Of a stretch of 64,000 bases of DNA, positions 14,730-26,173 are shown in pieces. Position 1 is the first letter of the stretch, and each line of letters opens with the position of its first letter. The notes below the pieces were generated by a model, which worked only from the letters and a program-made list of their open reading frames with translations, did no database searches and was not told where the DNA came from. The position numbers were made by a program, and so were the translations under genes. Location: assembly GCA_003342895.1 (NCBI GenBank), contig PTFA01000024.1:5888580-5952579 (forward strand), given 5' to 3'. Source of the DNA: Casuarius casuarius. Taxonomy: Eukaryota; Chordata; Aves; Casuariiformes; Casuariidae.

Positions 14730-15000
14730 TAAACAGAAAATAGGGTGAGCAAAAGGGAAGAACTTAAGAAGGTGAAAAGCAGAAAGGAGGACTGAAAATG
14801 AACAGTAATGCAGGTGACTGAAGGAGACAAAGGAGAAGAGCGAAAGAAAAGAACAGGGGAAAGAAGCAGGGAAGGAGAGATTACCACAGAAATTGCTAAA
14901 AAAATAAAATACTTAAAGAGCAACAAGAAGGTCTGAAATAGAAAAAAGCAAAGAATTTAAAAAAGAAAAGAGAAGAGAAGAAAGCAAAAGGAAAGGAACT
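14730..15000. repeat. Purine-rich (A/G) low-complexity stretch
   Basis: Plus strand strongly biased to A and G with repeated GAAAAG, AGGAGA and AAAGAAAAGAGAAGAG motifs. A weaker purine bias begins near 14540. Low-complexity, no coding signal. Confidence 0.75.
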
Positions 15001-17987
15001 TTTAGCTACTTATCTAGAAAGTCTTTCTCACCTATGGGATTTGTTACACTGCCGTAATCCATTGTGCTCGGGTCCACAGTGGAGAGTAGCACCACACAAG
15101 CTTCCCCACTGGTTCACATGCCCCTCGAGTGCAGTTAATGCTACCAGTTACAGAGTTCTTATCCAACGCATGGTATCTTCAAATGCTCTTTAAATACATT
15201 TACGCATATGTAAAGCCAGCTCCTAAAAACTTAACTCTTTAGAAGGCAACTTTTTTCAAGAAGCAATTCCCAGGCAGTTGTCAGCAACCTTTCCTCCACA
15301 ACTGTGTTTCACTTATCCACACAGAAAGAGTTATCTCTCTGTCCTACATTTTGTACTTGGATGAAGAAGCGGTTGCTTTGATTCTGCAGTGTCTCAGTAT
15401 AGCAAAGTCATCCATCTTGTATTAGAAATGGGGTTTCCTATCATAAAGAAATAAAAATGATAGAGGAAAATCGGACAGCACAGGAACAGAGAAATTTAGA
15501 AGCTACATTTAATAAGTTAGCACGTGTTCTGGAAGAATAAGCAAGATCAACACACAGTTCAGTTTTCAAGCTGTGGCAAAATATGTCAGTTACCTTACTT
15601 TAAGTACACTTATACAAGCATAACGAGGCTGGTACCAACTCTCCAACTTTTCTGTTTACTTATGTGCTCTGCTTCTCATCTCCCCCTTACCACTCCATAG
15701 TTTTATCCCTACCTCTACTACTTTCTTCAATGGCCCCTTCCTTTTTCATTATGTATTTTCTCTCTTTTCTCTTTCTCTTGTTTTTGCCCAGAAAAAGTAC
15801 TTCATACTGCTGTATGATGCTGTTTCTGACATAAACCAATATGGACACAGCTAAAAATCTGGAATTCCAGTTAGCACCAACCACAACGATTGGACACCAA
15901 CTACACCAGCTAGGCAGTCCGTGCTGGAAACTTTTTGTTGGAATCAAGTCTGAATCCAAGTAATCCAATAAAGCTCTGCCAGCACCAGAGAGACCTCTCT
16001 CCCTTTTTCTCTTCTTGTCCCTAACTATTGGAAGAATCGCCATTGCAATGACCACACTTCTAAGGAACCCAAGGAACCCCACCCTCAGCGCTCAATCAAT
16101 GGTTGCAAGACCAAACAGAAGCTCAGTGCTAAGCTCCCCTTTTCCTTCCTCTTGGGTTGAGTGCATCTCTCTGGATCTGCACTGAGTCTCCAAGAATTAC
16201 TAATACTTATGGATGCTAGAAGACAATGCATATCCTTGTCTCTAATTTTAATTTGCACTTCTGCTCACAGTTCTCACAAAGAGTTACTATTAGAAAAATC
16301 CCTGCACTTTCAGTTATTTTTACAGTGAGTAGACCTTATTTTTATACATTATTTTTTGCATTTCTAACATGGCTAGTCCATAAGCTAGAGTTCTTTCTCA
16401 CAAACCTTGGAACAGTAAGAGCAGAACAACCCCCCTACTGCAAATGAGATTTTATCAGTACAAAGGGGTTCACAGTGAGGAAGCTTTCTCCTATAAAAAG
16501 AGATGAAAAAGGTTTAACTGTATAAGGTACTTTCAAGCCTACTGTCAAAGATATAGCAGTAAGCCTACTTTGTATAATTTAAAAATACCTCAATCTATGC
16601 AAACTCTAACTTATATTAAGGTTATTTATTCCTTCGATGCATGATTTTGCTCAAGGTAGCAAAGTTGCATGATGATACATTTTTCAACATTAAGAAAGCC
16701 TTCACTGTCTTAACATAAAGGGATCCTAAATAGCAATGCTAAACATACATGCTTCATATCCACATACAGAAACGCAAACAGAAAAGGAATTATTTGGTGC
16801 AATTGTTTACTGCTGTCTCTGTTTAGATCATGTCTCTAAACTACGACAATACAGAACAAATTTTCCTAAATGGTGTATCCCAGCTATAAAATAAAAGAAG
16901 TAGTGAATTAAAGGATGCAATCTGGCATTTTTTTAACTCACCATGGAGCTGGTAAATCACCCACACACAACAATGCACTTTGTAGACATTTGTCAAATAC
17001 TGCAATGCCCATACTAAGGCAACACATCCCAGGAGTTGGCAGCCATGCTATCAGCAAGAATTTGGCTACAGAAAGAGCAATGATTCATCATACATTCTAG
17101 AAGCACTGTCGAAACAGCAAACAACACACTGCTATTTTAATCCTTTAAAGGTAACAAGAGTTTAAAAAAATAATTAAAAACTTGTTTGTAAAACTGAGAC
17201 AAGCAAAAATCATACTTCTGGTAACACATTTGGAAACGCATCTTTATTCATTAATGACCGGTATTTGAGACAGCATTTTCTTCTTCAGAAGACAGAAAAC
17301 AGCTATTTAATGCCAGTGTCAGTTAGTTACTTACCTTGCCATACTGTGATTTAAATAGCTAGCATTATAGAATGCATGTTTCAGAACAGCTGATCAAAAA
17401 TCATTGGTTTAAAAATATTTTGAGTTAATTTAGTTCATAGTCAATTTTTTAAATCTTCTGAAGTAATTTTTTAGAATAACCATCAAGGCACATTTTCATG
17501 AATTCCCTTACACTGCAACTAGAAAACTTCCAAACACATCCTCTAAATGAAATGTCAACAGCATAGTCAGAACATTTGTTTCTGCGTATTTGCTATTGTC
17601 CCAATGCCTACCAAGAAAACTGTTTCTCAATTAACAGCATCTTAAGGTTTGCAAATAATGGAGCATATTTTGTCAAAAGCTCTCAAGTACTATTGCTTTT
17701 TCTGATGAAAGCCTTCTTATCTCTCTTCCTCAGAATGTTCGTGTTAAATATAAATGTACAGAAATTTTGTCTTCTAAATTACAGACCTCTTGAAAGATTA
17801 TTTATTTCTTTCCATAGCAAATGTATAATGACACATCAAACTGTATCAGTTACTAATACCCTTTTACTATCACCTTGTCAAAGAAGCTTAAGAATGTCTC
17901 TTTAGTGCTTAAAAGGGCATCCTCCGAAAGCATTTCAGATGTGCTGCCCTTTGTCCCACTACACAAATACACATCATGAACCCCTAC

Positions 17988-18071
17988 CTTCTGGAAAAAG
18001 ACTTCATCTTGCTTTCTTTTCTTTTTGCTGCTTTTTCTGATCCTCTGGTTTGTCTGAATCCATTTTGTCAC
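17988..18071 (-). CDS. AOPEP: AOPEP exon with basic, lysine-rich segment (84 bp)
   Basis: 84-bp exon of 28 codons, phase 0 at both ends. The acceptor is AACTCCAG with a poor pyrimidine tract; the donor is AAG|GTAGGG. It encodes VTKWIQTNQRIRKSSKKKRK then QDEVFFQK, matching human VTKWIGVNRRPRKRKRREKEEVF in layout. The cluster RKSSKKKRK is a plausible nuclear or nucleolar targeting signal, as reported for this region of mammalian AOPEP. It lies 665 bp downstream of the CpG-island exon. The next conserved coding segment, which begins LLPDQL in human, is not found in the remaining 17.9 kb. Confidence 0.95.
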
Positions 18072-21000
18072 CTGGAGTTCAAAACCACAGTGCTTTTTTT
18101 AGGAAGAAGATGCAACCTGAGTGCGGCTACACAGAAATAGTAAGAAACTATAAGCAGACTCAAGATACATTTTTCCATTGCTTCATTGGAAAGAGGGAAA
18201 ACACTTTTCCAGTCTAGAATGACATGGTCTTAGGTAATCTGGTTAGTCACTTGTGGCATGGTCAAAGCATGAAGTAGTGTTCTTCATCTCATGCAGCATT
18301 ATTTTTCCTTGTGCTTGTTCCTAAAGCAAACTTACGGCTCCCAGCTTAAGTTTTTCTAGCAAAAAGAAAACATGTCTGATGCCAGACTGGTTTGCCAAAT
18401 GGAAAGTTGTCATTGTGGTGTGCAAAAATCCTAGGGAAAATCTCTCCACTCTACTCCTTACACCTTGTGCTTCAAGCAACATTTATTTCCAGCCATCCAC
18501 TCGACTACCAACGCCAATTTTAGATGAGGGGATAGTCATTAATAACCCTTAGTCTTTCACGCACAAACATTTATATTCTTAACATGAAAACAATTATTTT
18601 AAAGGCAAAAGCGAAGAAGGGTGGGGGTGTCAGGTGGAAGACTCGAGGAGGAGAGCTGCAAGGGAGGAAGGCCACAGGGAGGAAAAACGGTCCGCAGAAA
18701 GCACCGAACAACTGCGAAAGAAGGTATGCTCCTCACCTCGCCGCTCACTTGCTGGACGAGCTGACACTCCTTCCAAGTCTCACCCTCCTCCAGCAGAGGC
18801 TACACGGGGGAGAAAGCGCACGTTGAAGCGGGCTCGCCCGCACAGCCCCCTCGCTCCCCTCCCTTCCCCTCCCCGCCCGGCTCCGCGCCGCGGCGGGACG
18901 GGACGGGANGGGACGGAGCGCGCCGCGGGCAGCCGGCCCCGGCCCACCGCCCCCCACCGGCCCGCTGCCCGCATTACCCGGAGCCGCGCTCCCGCCTCGG
19001 CCCGCCGCGCCCGGCCGCGGCGCACCGCAGCCCTCGGTAGGAAATGAAACACCTCCGCGGGGTCCCCCGCCCCCGTGCTCCGGCCCCCGGAGCCCGCCGG
19101 AGAGGAGGAGCCTGCCTTAAAGACGTAGGGGCGGGCGGCAGGGCTCCCGGCCCTCCCCGCCGCCGCCGCCGGCCCCGGGGCAGCCCGCCGGGCTCCCCGC
19201 ACCGCGCCCCCCCCTCCCCCCCCCGCCCCGGGCAGTAACGGTCGGCGGGCAGTAACGGGCGCCGCGCGCGCGCAGCGGCGGCCGCGGGGGAGCCCGGCCC
19301 GGCCCGGCCCGGCCGAGGGGGGACCCCGCCGCCGCTGCCCTGAGGGAGGGCCCTGGCCTGCCCGGGGCCCGGCCTCACTTCCCGCTGCTGCGGGGGAATG
19401 GGCTAATAGCAGCACCACCATCAAGTGCCTAAAACTTTTCTCCACTGCACTCCCGACATCCAAGGAATCCAAAATAGCTGATGGGCTACCAGGAGGTTCC
19501 AAAATGCATCTTAATGCGAGACCCTGACCAGCTTTTTATTCATACTATAGCGCAACAAGCCCCTTACTAAGGCCTCAGTTAAGCACTTTATTCAACAGAG
19601 ACAGCAAGCAGGGGACTAAATTCAGGTGTGGGACTTCAACAGATGCCTGTGCACCTCTTCCAACACGATACTCAAACTCCACTGTGACGGGAAAGGCTCA
19701 ACTACCCTCAGCCATGGGCAATTTGAATACTAGGAACTCTTAGGACATTATTAAAAGCTTTTGCAGTACTTAGCATTTGAAACAAAAGGCAGACTGTGTC
19801 ATATCTGGTATAATTAAAGCAATGTTGGTATGGTATTTTTAGGCTTTTAAAAATAATTTCTACTCTGTGCTATATATGACAATTCCCTGAAAGCTTCAAA
19901 AGAAAATCTGTGCTCTTGTAAAAGAAAAAGGGTCATCAAAGCATTTGTTTGAGCAAACCCTCCCACATATAGAATTAGATGGACTCTGCAAACATGTAAG
20001 TAAATAAAGGTAGGTCCAATTAGTGCCTACTAAATCTTGACAGTATCCCTTTAACTTTATCACTTAAAAAAAAAAAAAACTCTCCTACCCTTTTTGTTTT
20101 ACTGCCACAACATCCTTCTTTCAAGATCAAAAGCTTTAGATCAAAGCCAAGATCAAACTTAATGCTTTAAATAGAAGCAACTTCACCATGAAGTATTACA
20201 CAAAGAAGAACTTCTTAATAGAGATATCACAGTATAAAATCTTATTAGGGCCCTTTATTTCACACTCACAACAGGTCTACTTAAAACAGGTATCAACAGC
20301 ATATTTTTATATTGTAAAACTACAGCAGATCTCCTGCTAAAGGGTAGTTCTGAAAGCTGCTATAAATTGACTCTTGAACTCTGTGTTTGAATGAAGAAAG
20401 AATAACAGAGCATAGTTCAAAGAGAATGAACGAGAATATGACCAGAAATTGATGTTAATGGCAAACAAAAATTAACGTGACAATGCTAAAAAACAATGCT
20501 CCCTTGAATCAGTTAACAGATTAGATCTTTCATGTCCACAGAAAAAGTCATGGGAAGGACTGGGTCACAGAAACAGCAGAACTGATTTTTCCCAAAATAC
20601 TTGAAAGAATTACACCTCCTTTCCATCGAAAGTTTAGAGAAAACTAGGGGGGAAAGAAGTTACAGGAGACATTGATTTTCAGACCTGCAGACCCTGAGGA
20701 CAAAAATCCCTGAACGAGCAAACGCCATGTGAGTTAAAACTCAGAACTGGCTCCTGTTTCCATCTTAAGAGCAGCACAGCTGTTAAGGAAACTCAGCAAG
20801 AATTGTTAGCAACTTTTTTTTTCAAATTGCAATATACCTGGTGGAGCCAACACCCAGGGTTCCCTTGCGCTAGGCGCTATGCACATCACAACCTGAAGAG
20901 CCTCTACTGCAAGATGATTGCGACGTAGCGAAAGAGAAGAGCCAAGACGCAGCCCCGGGCAGGCTGCCGAGGAGAGCAAGCAGTGAGAGGAACAGGGTGG

Positions 21001-24000
21001 GCCTAACAAGCTGTGGTCACAGCACACTGGCTGTGCACTCAGCCGTTAACTCTACTTATTGATGCTTCAATAAGATTTAGCTCATGACCAGACTAGGAAA
21101 ATTTGCTTGGAAAATGAGCGCAGGAGAGAGAAAAGAAAGGATTATGCTGTTATGAACAGCTGGTCTCCTACTGCATTCTTCCATACTCCCGGAAGGAAAG
21201 ACCTTGCAGTAGGTACAAGGGAGACAGACCAAAACGGTAAATCCTGACTTGAAGGGAGAATGACTGCATAGCAGCCCTCCATCAGCAGTCCTCTGTGCTG
21301 TGCCACATGAGGCTGACCTGTCATACTTGAATCCCCTCGCAACTGAAACGAAGGGATTAGTCAGTCCTGCATATCCTTCTTTAATTGGAAAGACATTCTT
21401 CCATGGCTTCCTAATGGAGCTGTCCTATGTAACAATTTGATTTGAACAAGCATTTATACATCTCCAAGCATGCCAGGGTCCTTTACTCTTGAAGCAGCAG
21501 GATTAAATATAACTGAATTCTGAAGTATGTGGGAGGAGGTAGCACTTTCTACCAACTGGGTGAAGACAGGCCCAATATTCTGGTACATAACTTAGGCAAT
21601 AATTATATCTGCTATTCTTCAAGTCAGACCAGATCCCAAGCATACAGCAAACTTTCAGGATTGTACATAGTTTAGAAAACAATAGGATATTTGTACAATG
21701 GGTAACTGTTTCATTTTAAATTGAAAAAACCCCATCTTTAAACTGTTCAGGCTGTGACGGCTACTAGTGGCATTTCTTGATCTTGTGAAAAACTATCATC
21801 ATGAACCTTTCTTTTGCATAAACCGTCTATAACTTCAGTTGGTTTGTACTGTTCTCTAATGCTGAAGCATCCCTTATTGATAAACTAAGAAGGTCATCTT
21901 AATCTAAGGTGAATACTGAATCAGTGCCCTGTTCTGTTGACTTGCCAATAGCCCTCAGATACCGGAAGGCAAAAATAAAAAAATGGAAAGGAAAATGGAA
22001 TAAAAATATTTACTGTAAATGAATTTCAGAAGAGCTTCTGCAAAGTGGAGGAAACAGAAAAGTAATTCAGTCAAGTCATATTTTCCAACCTCTCCTCTCT
22101 AGAGATTTGATTTTCCTCTCAATTACTGAGTTTTATACCAGGCATACAAACCCACTTTTATATATTCAGATCTATGTGGACACCAGCAAGAGCACAGAAG
22201 AGTCATCTAAAGATTTTGCAGTCTTATGTTTTTTTCCTAGGGGATCTAACTGGCTCTGCCAGTATACAAACTGGGATTTTGCACCTTCCTTTGCCTTCCC
22301 ATATAACATACACAAACAAAAAATGGACTCCCACTCAGTTTCATTCTATGGAAATAGAGCCGTACTGACTATTTTTAAAGGATGATATCATCACCTCTGT
22401 GAAATCAATGAAATTTCTTTTTCTTTTAGAAAACTAAAGAAAAGCTTTTTAAAGGAATTAGGATAAAATATAAGGTATATAACTGTTTTTCTACCACACA
22501 GAAGATTTATTGCAAAAAAGCTTGAGAACACTAGTCTGAGGTGGAAAATTAACTTATCTGGAAATTGAGAGTAAGAGGTGCCCTCAGCAGTCTGTGCAAT
22601 CTGAAAGCTGCTTCGGTGGAAAGGACCTGGCTTACAACATGTTGTAAAAGGTTTCAGAAACTGAAAATTCAAAAAGCATTTTATCCAGCAGCTCACAAGA
22701 TAATTAATAATGGCTTGAAACATTGGTCTGTATTCCGTGGGGCAATGACTTCAAGGGTTTCAAAGCACCACTGTCACCAGAATGTGGCAGAAAAGCTAAT
22801 AAGCAGTGGGCTACAACTGAAAATAACAGGATGGCTGGTGCATTCACATTGCAACCTGTACTTGCAAGAAAGAGTGTATCAGTGGTTGATGAAAACTACT
22901 GAGAAAGAAGTCAAGCTGAGAATGTGCTCCTCTAGGAACAGCAAGTCCTCCAAGTGAATTGGTGCAGTTTTCATGGCGACAGCTTTATTCACCGAAATGA
23001 AAAATCAAGTTGTTCCTGAGATTAACTCTATTTTAGGAACTGTGTTTTGGTCATTTAAGGTTGATACAGAAAAATCCAAATGCTCTAATTCTGCCAAGAG
23101 TCTGTGGTGGCATAAACACTCTCTTTTGGGATCAGTATGCTGTGTCTAATATTCTTCCACGACGCACCCCTATGCAGAGATATTATTTTCAGGTGAAACT
23201 TGCCCTTCCTGAAAAATATCTCTACCTCCAAGAGACAAAACCTGTTGAAACAATAGCTTTGAGGATGTTCTTTCAGCGCCTCTTTGAAAAAAACATTCAC
23301 GCCGCAACATGATTTTCAAATACTCTGTCATGAACATTTTTTCAAAGGGTACTACAAATACATCCTTCATATCCACATTTGCAACCCTGCCTTAGGGATA
23401 AAGGTGCTTGGTAGAGATGAATCACTGTAGTCACTTATTCAGACCAAGATTAGATTCATAATCTGATGAAGAAAATACCTGTGAGCACCTGACCACAGGC
23501 TCTCCAAATAATGTACCTTAGAGTAAACAATACAATGCTCCCCCCCCCGGTCTCTCCTGATTTTACCTGGTGCTCTTACTCCCACATGGGTGCCTCTCTT
23601 GAGCAAGTGCAAAAGTAGATTATCTTTTTTATATTTAGGCCCTTCTGTTTGAGAAGTATTGCCATGTGCTGGAAGCCTTCAGCAGCACAGCCCAGAATGT
23701 AAATTGCAACATCTTCCTCTAGAAGAAGGAAGACAATTTGTAAGATACAGTGATTTTTAATACAATCATGGATGAAAATGTGACCTCAGATTTCAGAGAT
23801 TTCAGGTTGGCTCTTTCCTCTTTCAATTTAAAAGTAATTTGAAGCCAGATGTTTTGAATCCAGAGGACAAGAACTAGGGCTTAAGTATCTTTGACATAAA
23901 AGAATCCTCTATAAAATTCTCTTTAGCTCCATCCAACAGCGAGATCTTGGTAGGCAATGGGTAGTTGCTGGCTGGCCAAAACTACATAGGACTTTGAAAG

Positions 24001-26102
24001 CCCTTTGTTTTTTGGAAATTACAGAAAAAACAAAGATAACAAACATGCTGGAAATACAGATACTGGGCAGTCCTGAAAGTCACCACTGATGTGACAAATA
24101 GTGTTTTCCTTCCTTCTCCACTATAAAGAGACTGGAAGAAAATGAAGCAGTCTTTATTTCTCCCTGAAAACTACCTTAAAATATAAATGTAAAAGTGTCT
24201 TTCAGAGGTCTACTGATCTTGCAGTCTTACTGATCTCTCAAAGCAATAAAAAGCCCTACCAACAGCTCTGGTAAAGAAACATATTCAAGGCAAAAGTCAA
24301 TTAGCCCTCTGGCCATGAAATCCTGTTAGCCCATATGCTAAGGATAATAACCATAAGCTGAACCATGACCTTTACTGCTCATTTTTATTTTGAGCAATAG
24401 CTTTGTCAGCCAGCAGACCTTTCAAACCTATCTTTCACTAGACATGTTCACTTTGGCATTTAGATTTCATTGTGGGCCTACAGAATAGTTAAAGCATCTT
24501 GGAAAAATATCCCTTTCTTATGGAGATGGAATAAGTTTTAGAAGAATCATTTATTTTCTCTGTGATTAAACAGAAGCTGGTTATCATCTAGACCTTCAAT
24601 CTGACTGTGAAGCACTACTGAATGATAAGAGTAGGTAGATAAGACTGTGGGTAATATAAACCAGGAAAGATCTTTACATTAGTCACAAAAACATTTATGG
24701 AACTTGGGGAGATAGAATGAAGACCATGACATGGTATCTTGTTGCAATCTGCTCTCCAGAAGTAGATACCAACCACTTTGGTGGTTCAGTGTTTTCGCAG
24801 AACATGTGAAAGAAGCACTGGGTTCAAAAGCAAAAGCTCCCAGCCCCAACTTTGGCCAGCTGGGAACGCGATGGCAGGCTCTTGGCCTTCGAGATCACTG
24901 TGAGTTTCTGACTGGAGCACTGCATGAATCAGCAAGCCACAATTTTCTGAGTCTTCTCACCCACAGAAAGAGCCAAAAATTCACTGCTGTCAGGAATCAT
25001 TCAGAATTCATTTGTAAGCATCGCTAGGAATTACTATATTGAGAAATGAAAGTCAGCATTACCTAGGGCTACAAGGGACTTCAGATATGTGATATGTGTT
25101 TATACGTATGTATGAGAAATCTCCCCTATATATTCATTCCTTCCAATCACAAGCATCTCTCTCTAAAAGCCCAGAAAACAGGGAATTTTTCCAGGCTATT
25201 AAACAGGTATATGTGTGTTTCTTTTAAAAACCCTAGACCACTGGGAAGGTGGCATCTTATTCTTTTCACATACGATTTTTACCTCAGCTTCATAGGCAAA
25301 TCCCTATCCTCCCGCACTAAAAATATCTCAAATATTATTTCTTAAAGTAGCATTTGATTTCTGATTATTTCATATCCTGCATCCAATGCACTAAACCTAC
25401 CTGTAAGGGACTCTAAACTGGTGACATTTCAGCCATTTGGAAGGCTACTCTTTCCTAATTAATACAGAAAAGCTGTTTTCTTGCAAGGTACTATCTAAAA
25501 TATTTAAGTCTCTATGAATTGTTTCCATTGGCTAAAGAAAACAATGGGTAGGGTAAAAATTAATTGGCTGCTAACTTCTGTGCTTTCTTTGGATATTTTT
25601 GCAAGGAATGGATTAAAATCATTGTTTATTGCTGTGCTAGCCCAGCTGTGTCCATATTAGGCAAGTCTCAGTTCAACATCTCTGTGCAAAAAAGGACCTG
25701 TCCTCCCTCTCTTTGCTATGTTTCCACCCCCTGCATATGTAGGTGGGAGAGTGGGAGCTTGGGAATGTGAACTTGATCCAGCATTGATCAGCCAGGCAGC
25801 AAAACCTTATTGTTCTTTAGATACCAAACATAACTCCTTTCTAGTAGGGATAAGCTCAGTCATTCTGCACATAACACAGCTTTTGTGTTCAGCAATGCAA
25901 TTAACAGGAAAAGGGAACCAGAAGGACTGCTAGAGATTTATTAAACTTAAAACAGATTCTAATGAACAAACCTGAGGAATCCGGTCCACATTTACTTTAG
26001 AAATGGAACATTTATTTCAAATGCACTTCAACCTTCTGAACAAGCTATTACTCGTTCAGATTTACTATACTACTATTATTGTACCTCAGAGCTGGAGGTA
26101 GA

Positions 26103-26173
<71 letters not shown>

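Larger units (their letters stand above)
1..17987 (-). other. AOPEP: AOPEP 3' intron (partial), no exon recognised
   Basis: Nearly 18 kb of AT-rich DNA downstream of the last visible exon. I looked on the minus strand for the remaining C-terminal segments of AOPEP, for example the conserved HRWCELI, and for mature miR-23b, miR-27b and miR-24. None was seen. It holds A runs (4300-4317, 9478-9496), a MIR-like fragment near 8715-8805, an ancient repeat at 9893-9950, a Z-DNA-prone tract at 14660-14698 and a purine-rich stretch at 14730-15000. A 131-codon open frame at 15687-16082 on the minus strand has no recognisable motif. Most likely this is the beginning of one long intron; a missed tiny exon cannot be excluded. 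Confidence 0.65.
18700..19400. promoter_or_regulatory. CpG island, candidate internal promoter of AOPEP
   Basis: About 700 bp of very GC- and CpG-rich DNA inside an AT-rich intron. It contains GC boxes (GGGCGG near 19131), long C and G runs, (GCCCG)4 near 19293-19313 and a G-quadruplex motif at 18895-18912. No TATA box is evident. Its downstream edge in the minus direction overlaps the 63-bp AOPEP exon. The position suggests a promoter for a short C-terminal AOPEP transcript or for a downstream noncoding transcript. Promoter activity is inferred from composition only. Long open frames on both strands here arise from the lack of AT-rich stops and are not called as genes. Confidence 0.7.

Noticed and set aside
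15687..16082. 131-codon minus-strand open frame with basic ends
   Set aside because: Basic ends come from low-complexity A/G-rich DNA. The middle matched no family I know, including retroelements. Not enough to call a gene.
18634..19047. 137-codon open frame on the plus strand in the CpG island
   Set aside because: Same GC-driven artefact, antisense to a real exon, with no recognisable motif.
18780..19502. 240-codon open frame on the minus strand across the CpG island
   Set aside because: It starts at a non-ATG codon, is compositionally extreme (Gly, Ala, Arg, Pro), is out of frame with the AOPEP exon it overlaps, and has counterparts in other frames, as expected where stop codons are rare.
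22565..22957. 130-codon plus-strand open frame
   Set aside because: Considered as a transposase relic, but no catalytic motif, terminal repeat or target duplication was seen.
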